Shown piece by piece: positions 48,869 through 59,873 of a stretch of DNA of 64,000 bases (the first letter of the stretch is position 1; the number at the start of each line of letters is the position of its first letter). Made by a program: the position numbers and the translations under genes. The notes beneath the pieces were generated by a model. It ran no database searches, was not told the DNA's origin, and saw nothing but the letters and a program-made list of their open reading frames with translations. The stretch comes from Ryuthela nishihirai (Eukaryota; Arthropoda; Arachnida; Araneae; Heptathelidae), in contig JAWZYU010000018.1 of NCBI GenBank assembly GCA_038380435.1, forward strand, positions 50,617,751 through 50,681,750, written 5' to 3'.

Positions 48869-49679
48869 TATTAATACAAATATATATTATTATTATGCAT
48901 ATATTATCTGCTGCAGAAGGTAATATATTTGTAAACAATAAAGTGGCAATGTACACATACACAAATTCACCTTGATTGTTTAAAGATTATATATGTATAA
49001 CTTGTCGCGCGTAGAGTTTAAACGTACAGTTCGTCACCTTCATTATTCGATAATAATATTTACAGCAATCAATTTCCCATTTTCAATCTTCATTACTGTA
49101 CAATTATCTACACCTATCATGATATAACAACACTCCATTTAGCCGTTTCTTGATTCTCACTTTATCATTATTTGTTTTGAAAATATGAATTGCATGCATG
49201 TGACAATACAAATCACTAACTAAAGTATAAATATAATAAAGAAATAAAATTTACAATATGCCAATCACGTTAGGATTCTGAAAAACAATTCATTTCTTTA
49301 TGAGAAATTGATGCCCGAATGACACGAATTCGAAACGAACATCCTTACACGAATTGTTTGAAGAACACGTTTATCATAATTGTCGGTAACTTGGAGTATC
49401 GGTGTATATGAAAAAGTTTGATACATATACTGTTTAATAATGTTAAAAGATCACTTAATATGTAGTAGTAGAAATATACAAGAGTAGAAACTAAAAGAGC
49501 ATTTTTAACAGACATCATTTAACCAAAAAAGTTTGAAATTATGATTTTTCTTTTGGTGAACTTGTCCATATATATACATATATAGGAACAAATACAGTTA
49601 TTTTGTGTCCCACCATTTAAAGGACAGGAAATTAATTGAATGACAAAACTCAGATGTATCGAAATTCAACTCTATCTAT

Positions 49680-50760
49680 AGGGATAATGCCTAGATCTCC
49701 ACTGTCTACGGTCAGGGGCAAGACAGTACCATATAGATACAGCTTACCCCACGACTACCTCTGGCGAACAGTACTATAGAAGTAAAGTTCATCCATCGGT
49801 CAAAACTTAAATTTAATCTGTGTCCCGGATCGCCACAAACAAGGATATAAGGATCTAAGTTGATCGGCTCCCGTGACGGGAGCTCGAGAGGGACAACGAT
49901 AATATGCCTTCTGAGTCCGGCCTTTCCATCTTGGCATGTCCGACCAGTGCCACTCCGATCAGCATAGCCTTTAACTTCACTAAGGCCCTCAAGCTCCCCC
50001 CCCCCCCACACACACACCTCGATAAGGTGGTTCCTATTCGGGGGGTTTCAAGAAGGACATTATACATCAGTTAAAGGCAATTCCCAGTGGCTGCACACCA
50101 ACTATCGGGAGAATGCCATAATCTCCACTACCCACGCCGGGGCAAGACAGTGCCACAAGGACACAACTCATCCTCGGATACCTTTTGCGAACAAATGCTA
50201 TAGAAGGAAGGTTCATCCATAGGTCAAAACCTAAATTTAATCTGTTCCCCGGTTAGCCACAAAGATGGTATATAGAACCAAATTGATTCGGCTCCCGGGG
50301 TGGAGACACTTAGTCTGGCTTTTCCATCGATAAGCCTGTCAACCAGTCAATGCTTCCAGTCGCAAGCCTTCAACTTCGTCTTCTCCATAGTGCCACGCAC
50401 CAGCTGCCCCCAGAAGCAGTCTGTACCCCAACTTCACTGATGAGGCTGCACCGATGAGCCCACTGGACCGGGTCACTCCAAATCCAGTCCGCAGTACTCT
50501 AAGCAGTCCGCAGAACCTTCAACTTCCCTGAGCAAGCAAATAAGCCCACTGTACCGGCCCCACCCAAAACCAGTCCATGGACCCTCACAAGCTCTGCCAC
50601 CAAAGGCCACATCCCACCGTGCAAATGAGGAAACAACGGGCCGTGACCCTACTTCACAGAGGTACCATTCAGCCCCCCCACCACCACCACCACCACGTCA
50701 AGGTGGTCCCTATCGGGGGGGGGGGGGGGGGGGGGGTCCAAGAGGGACAATTTAATAATG
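49680..50760. repeat. GC-rich tandem repeat region, unknown class
   Basis: Blocks at 49,690-49,880 (ATCTCCACTGTCTACGGTCA, GGGCAAGACAGT, GTTCATCCATCGGTCAAAAC, TTAAATTTAATCTGT, ATCGGCTCCCG) recur in order at 50,130-50,300. AAGGTGGT(T/C)CCTAT(T)CGGGG and (A/G)A(A/G)GGACA(T/A) recur at about 50,025 and 50,697. Units are about 400-670 bp. G+C is far above the surroundings. It resembles a promoter/5' UTR region of a retroelement, but no coding part follows. Confidence 0.6.
50715..50736. repeat. 22-base G run
   Basis: Uninterrupted Gs, preceded by a CACCACCAC stretch. Length may be uncertain in the assembly. Confidence 0.9.
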
Positions 50761-50948
50761 TGTGGCAATCCCGGTGTTCCGCAATACAGAGACTGCACTA
50801 CACTTTGAGGGAGTTGCCACGAAACCACAATCCACTAGCCAGGTACTTTCTATCATGATCTTGCCTTCTGAGATCACAATGCGCATTTTGATTACATCCA
50901 TTTTTACCGTTTTCAAATGGTACAGTACTCTATAAAACTTTACTGTAG

Positions 50949-51152
50949 CAGTGGTTCCAAACAGGGTGCCACCGCCCTGTAGTGGTGTTTTAGAAATTTT
51001 ATGTTTTATCAAAACAATAAGGGGGCGCTACAGCCACTAGGTTTCAACTGGGTTTATACAAGAAAAATTATTTTGATTTTCATGAAGGGAGCGTAGAAAA
51101 TATTAATTGGTAAAAGAGGAGAGTTGGGATCAAAAACAGTTGAGAACCACAT
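50949..51152 (+). mobile_element. hAT-type MITE, second family
   Basis: The left tip CAGTGGTTCCAAACAGGGTG faces the right tip CAGTTGAGAACCAC. The interior carries GTGCCACCGCCCTG and GGGGGCGCTACAGCC. No clear 8-bp duplication was found. About 200 bp, non-coding. Confidence 0.6.
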
Positions 51153-51227
51153 TATTTTACGGAATTATACTTTACATAATTTTATTCTTTCTACAACAGA
51201 CCATATTCCCAACAACATTAGCTCTAC

Positions 51228-51425
51228 AAGAATATGTACCTACGTTAAATGTTCTGAAAATACGTGCATACTTTAACTGTACTAAGAATATGTACATGCG
51301 TTAATTGCACTGAGAATATGTACATGTGTTAATTGTACTGAGAATATGTAAATACATTAATTGTACTAAGAATATTACATACGTTAATTGTACTCAGAAT
51401 ATGTACATACATTAACTGTACGGAT
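51228..51425. repeat. 28-bp minisatellite, 7 units
   Basis: The unit AAGAATATGTACATACGTTA plus ATTGTACT repeats about seven times with drift. Confidence 0.85.
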
Positions 51426-51431
51426 AATATA

Positions 51432-51514
51432 AGGGGTTGGGGTGGCTCGGTCGGTAGCGTGCCAGGCTCGTAATCTACAGTTCCCGGATTCGAATCCCAG
51501 CTGGGTCAGTTTTG
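51432..51514 (+). repeat. SINE family 1, head only
   Basis: GGGGTGGCTCGGTCGGTAGC to CGAATCCCAGCTGGGTCAG is the tRNA-like head. The body stops at once and is replaced by repeated CATTGATTTGAAT units (51,518-51,575). Confidence 0.8.
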
Positions 51515-51639
51515 AGAGTCATTGATTTGAATCATTGATTTGAATTGAGATTGATTTTGTCAGTCATTGATTTGAATGAAAAGCTCTCAGCTGAAAATAA
51601 AATGATGATAAATTGAAATAAAAGAACTTAAATGGAAAG

Positions 51640-52440
51640 TAAATGATTTGGAACAGTATAGTAGGAATAGTAGGTATACCAGAAAAAACTAACGAAAATG
51701 TATCAGAAATAATAACCTCTATTGCTCAGACACTACAAGTGAAAAAAAAAGACTTTGATATACAAGCTATACACCGAGTGCCAACTAGGAATATGCACAA
51801 GATTAAACCAATTATTGTCAATTAACTTTCCGAAAAGTGAAAGGAAGTTGGATTAAATGCTGGTAGGCAAAGAAGATTTTAAATGCTAAAGAAATACATC
51901 ATTCTCTACCAGACAGCAGAGTATTTATAAATGAACATTTAACGCAATATAACAAACAGTTACTTTATGAACTGAAGAAAATACAGAGAGAAAAAGGATA
52001 GAAATATGTATGGGTTAAAGATTCTACACTTTATATTCACCAAAATGAAAGGTCAAGAATATTCAGAATTAGAAATGCTGATGATTTAAATTTATTAAAT
52101 GGTTAATACTAAAAATTATTGTATTTAAGTAAACGTTAATGTGTAACAATATTACTAATCAAATTTTTAGTTTAGATACGGAGGCGTATTTTGATCGCAA
52201 TACTAATATTTCAGATCATAGTTATAAAGTTCATAAAATAAAGAATATTTATGAAAAAGAATCGTATTATTGGGGTGGAGGATTACAATTAATAATGGAC
52301 AACATAAGAAGTATGAGAAAAACTTTTGATCATGTTTTACTCTATTTAAACCTAGTAAATTTTACCCATGAAATAATAGTGCTAACAGAAATTTGTATAA
52401 CTGATGATGAATTTCAGTTATTCTTTAATGTGCAGACGGT
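51640..52440 (+). pseudogene. CR1/Jockey-type LINE: ORF1 and endonuclease start
   Basis: The ORF1 part reads IVGIPEKTNENVSEIITSIA, then FDIQAIHRVPTRNMHKIKP with IIVN, then RVFINEHLTQYNKQLLYELK, GYKYVWVKDSTLYIHQN and ADDLNLLNG. This is the RRM-like C-terminal ORF1p pattern. Next, NIRSMRKTFDHVLLYLNLVN and HEIIVLTEICIT are the first two endonuclease blocks. A SINE follows at once. The stretch 51,755-51,920 matches 33,040-33,200, so this is the same LINE family as in intron 2. Confidence 0.75.
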
Positions 52441-52645
52441 ATAGCTCTTCTGCACATGGGGACACAGGGTTGCATAGCTTCTGACATACGGCGACTTTTC
52501 TAAACCCGTTGGTGTCCCCTTTATAGTAAAAGGCATTGCAAAGGTCAGTGCAGATACATTTCAATGCTGGCCCAGGTGAGACTCGAACCTGGGAATTGCA
52601 GATTACGAGTATAGCGCACTACCAACTGAGCCAACCACCACCAAG
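52441..52645 (-). repeat. SINE family 1, diverged 5' half, minus strand
   Basis: The complement of the head (CCAGGTGAGACTCGAACCTG, CTACCAACTGAGCC) and of the first half of the body (TTTCTAAACCCGTTGGTGTC) is present. The 3' half is missing where the LINE fragment ends. Confidence 0.75.
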
Positions 52646-52899
52646 ATGTGTAGGAGTTGGCTAGCAGAGAGTTCAGTCGACTTACCTCCCTAAACTCTCA
52701 TAATACTGAAGTAGGGAGTCAAAGATGATTGCAGTTGTTTAACGTGGAGTGTCCATGAAAGTCATTGATTAATCCAGACTACCAAGAATTTATACTCCCT
52801 GACTTCAGTCAGTTGAAGATAATTTATTTAAGATGTACATGGAACACTTTCGTTTTTTCCGTGGAAGGTAATGAACATTGTTTTTGCAATTTTCAGGGG

Positions 52900-54050
52900 A
52901 GATTATCAACTCCCATTTCTCAAAACATTAAAAAACACTATCCAGGGATTTTTAGTCATTTATGAATTTGGCAAATGTGTGTTGTTGATGACCAGATTAC
53001 TATATCATCAGCATGCAAGGCAAAGAGCACTTATCCTACAGTGTTTCACGAAAGTCATGTAAAAATAGAATGAAGAGTAGGGGGCTCAATACATTCCCTT
53101 GCAGAATACTCCTTTGAAGGGATTTGGAATTTGAAAAGTGATTTCAGTTTTACTTTAACTTTCCTGTTGGTTACGTAGTTAAGTAGCAATTTAAAAGTTC
53201 TACCAGAAATCTTCCAGTTAATAATTTTATATAGCAATCCATTTATCTAGATGTTGTCAAAAGCAATATTTTATCTATGAATAGAGCTGTTGTATATAGT
53301 GCTTTAGCAAATATTGAAAACTATGTCCGAGCAGGTATATCAGGGAAGGAACAAAAGGTCAAAATTGGTTAAATAATTTTAACAGTGTAGATAGTTGTAC
53401 TCTGACAGGTTCATATGAATTTTGCATGAAATCCCATCAGGTCATGCAGAATTTGAGTCACCAACTCCGTTAATTACTCTCAGAAGCTCATTAAGAGAGA
53501 ATTCCGCTTTTATAGAAGATGGCCAGTTAGTAGCTCTTCAGTGGATGAATTTATATATGAGTCAACGATTTTTTAGTTTAAATATATTCTGATATATATA
53601 TATATTCCTTTACCAAAAATGAAACAAAACACTCTGCAAATGCATTAATAAATTCCACTTCGCATACGTTTAGAATATGACCTCCCGAACGTAAGATATA
53701 TTCTTTAAATCGTATAAGTGTCCATGACTGAGTAGACTTTGTGAAACCAAGGACACACCATGATTAGCAGCCAAAGACTCCTGTGCAAGAACTGGATCTG
53801 CAAAAGTTAAATCTATACAGGACTCAATGTTTCCTCTCCAAAAAGTAGGAGATCGTTCGTTAAATGCTAGAAGGGTTTCGGGCACTAATCCATCAGTAAT
53901 ATGTCTGTCCGTTAAGGCTTCATTTGAGTCACCTTCAGAGTGAATTTCTTCATTCGTCGACAGGATGTTACTGTCTGTGACGATAGAAGTGAAAGAACAC
54001 ATTCATCTGACCAAGAGCCTCAGCTCCAATAAGACCATGTGTATTTCGAT
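52900..54050 (-). pseudogene. Jockey-superfamily LINE fragment, minus strand
   Basis: In minus-strand order, an endonuclease end (53,670-54,002) reads LLAFNERSPTFWRGNIESCI then DLTFADPVL, and a Ser-x-x-x-His-Gly-His block replaces the usual Ser-Asp-His. An RT palm follows near 53,240-52,960: GLLYKIINWKISGRTFKLLL, NYVTNRKVKVKL, PPTLHSIFT and a box translating ADDIVIWSS. Gaps and stops separate the parts. It is a different LINE from the RTE-like and intron 2 families. Confidence 0.7.
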
Positions 54051-54305
54051 TCTCCGAAGGAATTCCATTAACGATATATCTTCAAAACATTTTCAGTTCC
54101 GAAAACATTTCGATGCTAGAAGGATTATTTAGGTATAAAAGCAAGTTAACATTTTTAGTGGTTCTAAACCTGGCATTTTAGAAAGGTATAAATGCATTCG
54201 GTAACCTTGGCTGCATTAAGAGAGGAAATTTTCCTTTATATGCACGAAAGAATAACCACTTGCATAGTTGTTGTTTGCTGTTTTACTTTGTAACATTTGG
54301 AAGTA

Positions 54306-55046
54306 ATTTTAGCGTATGTTATCTGTTTCGATTTCGAAGTGACTTTAGAAAACACACTTTTTGGCATCAAGAGCAGAGCCAGGAGAAAAGTCATTGCCAG
54401 ACAAATATTCGTGGTTCCCAGATTCATGTATGTCTGGACCGAAAAGAACAATAGGCAACATGGAAGCCTCCTCGGTGCCTTGTTATAATGCGTCAAGTTC
54501 CGAGGAATTGGGTTTATCTATATTTAAAATTTCTTTACACCCATTAGATACATTCTTTACTCTTCACTTTATATTTTTATACAAGAGTATCATTGCACAA
54601 CTCTTCATCATTTAAAGCAGTTGCTTTTCGAGTGACCTTAGGAAAAGTAAAGACCATAAAGATAATAAAGGATTTCTCACCGAGGATTCAGGGAAGTCCA
54701 GAAGAAAGACGGCGATATTTAATCTTCCTAAAATGCATTCATTTTCTCATGATAAAGTTTCAAAAACGAATGAGCACGAATTAACATGACTTAAGTAAGA
54801 TGTATCTAATGCGTAAAGAAATTTTAAATATAGATAAACCCAATTCCTCGGAACTTGACGCATTATAACGAGGCACCGAGGAGGCTTCCATGTTGCCTAT
54901 GGTTGTTTTCGATCCAGAAATACATGAATCTGGGAACCACGAATATTTGTCTGACAATTACTTTTCTCTTGGCTCTGCTCTTGATGCCAAAAAGTGTGTT
55001 TTCTAAAGTCACTTCGAAATCGAAACAGATAACATACGCTAAAATC
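54306..55046. repeat. Inverted repeat, 250-bp arms, 240-bp loop
   Basis: The left arm 54306-54560 is the inverted copy of 54795-55046. Example: TAGCGTATGTTATCTGTTTC against GAAACAGATAACATACGCTA; CGAGGAATTGGGTTTATCTA against TAGATAAACCCAATTCCTCG. By eye over 90% identical. The outer edges are not flanked by an obvious direct repeat. It gives mirror-image open frames on both strands (MTHYN(K/E)APRRLPCCL...), which are repeat artefacts. A transcript would form a long hairpin. Confidence 0.85.
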
Positions 55047-55935
55047 ACACTTTGCTAACAGTATATTCAAACAATGCCGAGTTTCCCACTTTGCCGATAA
55101 CATAAATACTTAATATGAAACAAAATTTAATATTGATATATTTTATTTAATGTAGTATTGTATAATTGCTACTTAATATTATTAGATTTAATATAACGAG
55201 GTTTTCACAAAAGCGAGTAATAGGCCTATGAAATAAAAATGACATTGATCTCAATATTTACATAAATATTCTATATTATTTCCTATGTTATTATTACGGT
55301 ATTATTATTATTAAGGGGTCCAATATTATCGAATGTTGGATTAGTGAGAACAATGATAGTCCTGTGCGGGTTGACTTCATGTAATGCGTTAAATTTATAT
55401 AGAGTTGTTTCACTTAGTAGGAACAAAAATGGACAAAATATCAAAATCCGTTGTAACACAAGTCGGATTAGAGAGAAGAGATCTAAATATCGTATCTTTT
55501 GGTTTCTTGCTTTCCTTTGAAAGCTTCGTTTTATTGAAAGTTTCATTAATGAATATAATGATAATCCTTTGCACTTTCTAAGGCGTTCTTGACTCTTGAT
55601 TAGTTCATTTATAAGGACCAGGCTTCGAAAAATATCTGTTGTAAGGAAATGTTGCATTAGAGAGAATAGATGTAAATATTGGTATTGCTAATTCCATGAT
55701 ATTCGTTTGTTTGATTTAAAATTGTTTCGCTCATAAGGAATTGATTTGTTTAAAAATTCGCTTTATTGGCCATGCTGAAAGAATTATTTATTAGAGAAGA
55801 AAATATATATATATATCGACTTTGTGACTGCCGGTTTTCATAGATTTCCGCGAAATGTTGATTTTTTTTTCTAGATAGACATTTTACAAATAAAGTTTGT
55901 AATCCAAAATTATCTCTAATCATTCCTTTACCCAC

Positions 55936-56022
55936 CCAATTGTCTCCCATCCAGTTGTCACTCACCCAGTTATCGCATTCATCCAATCGTCTTCCTTCCA
56001 GTTGTTGCCCTCTCAATTATCG
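55936..56022. repeat. 16-bp degenerate tandem repeat
   Basis: Units CAATTGTCTCCCATC, CAGTTGTCACTCACCC, AGTTATCGCATTCATC, CAATCGTCTTCCTTC, CAGTTGTTGCCCTCT and CAATTATCG follow one another. Confidence 0.75.
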
Positions 56023-56759
56023 AAGACCAGCGAAAAACATCCATTTCTAATCTGGAACTTAAACTTAGGTCACCCCGGTCCTTTTGATAAGTAGCCAAGA
56101 AGCCAAATAAGTTACTTCTCAATATATGGCAGGATGCATTTTACTTTAAGCAGTCAAGAGGAGCAAAATCAGTTACTTCCATTCCAAGAAGGGGCACATT
56201 TTATTTCAAGTGATAATAAACAAAATTTAATTTACTTTGGAAATTAATTGTTATATATTTTAATTCCAATCTAATAAAAATAAATTTGTTCTGTAGTGGA
56301 TCCATCTCATGTGAACGTGATCATATTCTCCATACTCACGGAGATCAATGCCATCTAGCCTGGTTAGTAACCAACATTCGCTACCATGATTAGGAAAGAA
56401 CTTAGTATTTGTAGTCCGAACAAAATAACTTCGTTTATATCGTTTTGAAACCCCTGCTCTAGCGAACTTTAAAGAGATTCATGAAAAACTGTAAACGTTT
56501 ATTGGAAGAAAAAAATATTAAGATTATTATTTATTGCCGAAAATAGATTAATATGTACATCAATGATAAGAATATGTTTCAAATTAGTAAAACAAAATTT
56601 CATGGAAAACGCGATATAGGTGTTTATTGTTAAGAAACATCTGTGGGAGCCAGTGCGACCATTCTTGTTACAAAACAGAGCGCGACTGACTAAAGGTTAA
56701 AGAAGTTGCCGAACAACTCCAGTTAAAAAAAGTTTGATAAAAAATAAACTTCCTCGTCA

Positions 56760-56880
56760 ATCGAAAGCAAGAAAATATATTACTTAATCTATGTGAATGT
56801 ACTCCCCACATTTTCGTGTTTAAAAAACTTGATATTAATTCACTAGTTTTAAATCTCTCTTCTTCTGCTGGATTTTCAGG
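56760..56880 (-). other. Exon-like open segment, minus strand
   Basis: After an acceptor-like TGTTTGCCAG the minus strand reads YNPENPAEEERFKTSELISS, FLNTKMWGVHSHRL, with protein-like composition that fades after about 40 residues. It lies downstream (minus strand) of the candidate terminal exon at 57121-57388. It could be an alternative last exon, a pseudogene piece or chance. No homology recognised. Confidence 0.25.
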
Positions 56881-56999
56881 ATTATATCTGGCAAACACAT
56901 ACGTAATTACAGAAGAAATGCCACACAGGGATTATGAACTATCACACAAATCTATAAAGTAATAAAAAACAATTCAGTAGTTTTGTGAGTAATAAAAGC

Positions 57000-57005
57000 T
57001 TTATT
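57000..57005 (-). terminator. Poly(A) signal AATAAA (minus strand)
   Basis: TTTATT on the plus strand, AATAAA on the minus strand, lies about 115 nt after the stop of the candidate terminal exon. Its position suits a real 3' end. Confidence 0.45.
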
Positions 57006-57120
57006 TGCAACTATTCTTATCTTCTTTGACTGAAATATAGATTAATCGTATACGATTTTTATCTCAGGGCGGATAATCGATGTCTACTGCATAAAAGAAA
57101 GTTTCGTTAAGCTTAATTAA

Positions 57121-57388
57121 TTACAGGAATTTTTGCCCAAATAATTTACGGTTCACAATAAAATAATGAAATAGATACAAATCGTCTGGTATGTCATCTG
57201 TTTCTTCGAAAGGTTTTCCTTGTGGTGGCAGGAAATCTTTGCATATCGTTTCATTTGCAAGTGCTGGGTTCAAGATCTCTATCAATAGGCCACCAGTCAA
57301 CCAATTCATTTTATCCGCTATTGCTTTAGTTGATTTTCCACATTGTTCTGATAATCTCTTCATTTCGGTAGATAAATGTCTGATTATG
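57121..57388 (-). CDS. Candidate terminal exon of an unknown gene
   Basis: A strong acceptor on the minus strand (TTTATTTTTTGCAG|C, exon from 57388) opens 88 residues ending in TAA at 57121. The sequence includes MKRLSEQCGKSTKAIADKMN, then WLTGGLLIEILNPALAN, ICKDFLPPQGKPFEETDDIP and DDLYLFHYFIVNRKLF. Composition is balanced, unlike the repeat-driven frames around it, and an AATAAA follows 115 nt after the stop. Upstream exons would lie at higher coordinates or beyond the window and were not identified. I do not recognise the protein. A decayed gene or retroelement domain is possible. Confidence 0.45.
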
Positions 57389-57477
57389 CTGCAAAAAATA
57401 AACGGTGGAAGCATATAGAAAACTATATTTTCTTGCCAAATTTTGCTGTTATTAGAATACTCTAAGTGTTAGAGATG

Positions 57478-57725
57478 ATTTCTGGCTCAAACTTTCGAGT
57501 CGGAGCCCGGGCACTTCAGAACACAAATCATTTCCTTAAGTATTGATCCCTGGTTAGCCTGAGCCCGAACAATCCGATGGCTATTGAGCCTGAATGTGCC
57601 CGATCTCGAACGATTTCGAAAATTATTGAGCCCGAGACCATTTGGAGTTAAAAAGGTTTCTTTGATACTTCGTACAACATATAAAGATATAGAAATACAT
57701 GATGCTAAATATTTTTTTAATTTTT
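57478..57725. repeat. Repeat R5, longer copy (GAGCCCGA type)
   Basis: GGCTCAAACTTTCGAGTCGG, AGCCTGAGCCCGAACAATCC, CTCGAACGATTTCGAAAATT and ATTGAGCCCGAGACC repeat a G/C-C-C-G-A theme. TTTGATACTTCGTACAACAT then ATAAAGATATAGAAATACAT matches the tail of the 30,490 copy. Probably a non-autonomous DNA transposon. Confidence 0.5.
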
Positions 57726-58179
57726 CGTATTACATATTATTATTAACCTAAAAAACATAATTATTTGAATACCAAATGAAAATCTTAATGATATTCGAAC
57801 AAACAATACTAGAAAAAAAATATAGAGACTGGAACTTCTTGAATAACATCATTATATGATATATTAAGAAAACAGTTTGTTGTATGTGTTTTTTGTAAGT
57901 GTGTCTGTCCCATTATGCACTCGGTCACCAAAAAAACCTGGGGGCACCAAATTTTGCATGAACGTTCCCTTTACTTAGGGGAAGAGTACAGTCTATGTGA
58001 AAACCTGCTGGAGTCAACCAAAACTAGGGTGGGCAGGTTTAAATTTCTCGAAATCCCCATAAACTTAACATTAACGGTTAAAAACAGGCATTAGCACTAG
58101 CAGTTACCTCAAATAGGTGTCTCTCATAGACTTAGTATTAGCAGTATTCAAAATTACATGGGGAGTTCCAGTTACTAAA

Positions 58180-59175
58180 ACTTTAGAAGTTATCCCCGTA
58201 ATAGAGATAAGAGCTTTCAGGCTTCTCCAAAAATAGGAGAAGAAAAATTATTCCAAGGTCGAAGAGGGGGAGGGATGAATCGATCGCGATGCATTTTATG
58301 CCAAATGAAAACTTGAGAAGTGAGGAGTGCCATCTACTATATATATACTTTAAAGTTTCAGACATCCCCTAAAAGAGGGAGATAAAATTTGACCGCGGGG
58401 AAGGGGAGTAGCAGGATAGAGGACGAAACCATCGTAATGCATTTTATGCCACATGAAATATTCCAACTTTAGGAGTGCCATTTACTACACACCTTATATA
58501 GTAACAGGCCTCCCCTAGAAGAAGAGGATAAAAGTTTTACCAGTGGGTAACGGGACTAGGGGAAGCTAGAGTCGTTTTTGCCAAATGAAAGCGTGCGATA
58601 TAACGAGTGTGATTACTTTAGATAGTTTCAGACCTCCTGTAGGCAGGCTTCATCTCTACATATATGTACTGGATTGTTTTCTACTGACCGTGTGTGCGTG
58701 TAGAAAGGTACCTATCACTATCTTGTCAGGATGTTGATCTACCTAAGTAGCCGATGAACACAAAATTATGTACACTTTATTTACATAATTTTACACTTTA
58801 TAATATGTATACATCACTCGCTAAACACAGCACAGGCTACAAGGAGCTTCAGTGGTCCCACCGATACATGCGGAACAAAAGGCTTAATCGAGCTACAGAC
58901 AATCCACCTCAGGTCTCGTTGTCAGCACGAAAGTCCTCGTTCCAATGCTCCGCCAGATGAGGTCACGTGATGTTTCCCGGGGATGTTAGAATGTCTCGGC
59001 CAATGAGATATGGACACGGTCGCTGTGACACTTTGACTCTTGTCGCCTTTCTTCACCCAGCTCAACCAAGTGGATAAAAAAAATTTCCATAGGAGTCAAG
59101 TGGGAGGGGGGGAAGAAACAACTATAATGAATTTTGGGCGAAACGAAAGCATGAGACGTAAGGAGTGCCATCTAA
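58180..59175 (+). repeat. Tandem repeat of about 140 bp, shared with 12-13 kb
   Basis: Units near 58212, 58358, 58499 and 58625 carry TTCAGAC(A/C)TCCCCTA-like starts. They continue GATGCATTTTATGCCAAATG and GAGGAGTGCCATCTACT. A detached unit is at 59,085-59,175 (GGAGTGCCATCTAATCTATA). The reverse complement matches the array at 12,360-13,050. Confidence 0.6.
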
Positions 59176-59186
59176 TCTATATTGAA

Positions 59187-59290
59187 GATCAGCGATTTTC
59201 AACCTTTTTCATCTCACGGCACACTGACAAGGCACTAAAACTATTAAGGCGCTCCATCAGTTTTTTATGAGGTCTAAAGACATCTTTTGT
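59187..59290 (+). repeat. hAT-type element left end
   Basis: CAGCGATTTTCAACCTTTTT, CATCTCACGGCACACTGACA has the look of hAT (Charlie/Buster-like) tips. The matching right end was not found, so the element is truncated or its limit unknown. Confidence 0.4.
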
Positions 59291-59873
59291 CATTGATTGT
59301 GTTAAAATTTCAATAACTAAATTTTAATCATTGTGTTATTTTTTTAAAACTAAATCAGTGGGTAATCTGTGTTTGATGATGTTTTGAGTTTCAGTTACTT
59401 CAGGTAACAATAGGTAAACATACAAAATAGCTTCCCAAAATACCAACCAAAAATAGAGAATTAACGTGTTATGTTAATGGGAATATAACTAAGAGGCCTC
59501 ATAACTTCTAATACATGCATTTGATGAAAAAAATGTGACGAATGATAAATTATAAATCATAATCAATTCTGGTTTGAATCTCGTTTTTCAACAATACCAT
59601 TGAGTATTTAAAGAGGCAGAAAATCTGGAATATTTAAAAATAAATTATTTTTATAAATATCATTGATGATCGCCTAATATTGAAATTATCATTACGCAAA
59701 CTTTTAAAATACGTATTTTACTAAATGGTTTGAAACAATACTTTATACTCAAGTTTTCATTAATTTCTGAGGTAAATTCTTCTGAACCATGTTTAACATT
59801 CTAAAGTCTAAATTATTGTCTTTGAGAATTCTTTTGTGCAACGATGTTGAAAATCAATAAAAAAATATGCAAC

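Noticed and set aside
54236..55058. Mirror-image ORFs MTHYN... on both strands as a duplicated gene
   Set aside because: They are the two arms of one inverted repeat; no splice or poly(A) context, and both strands of each arm are open.
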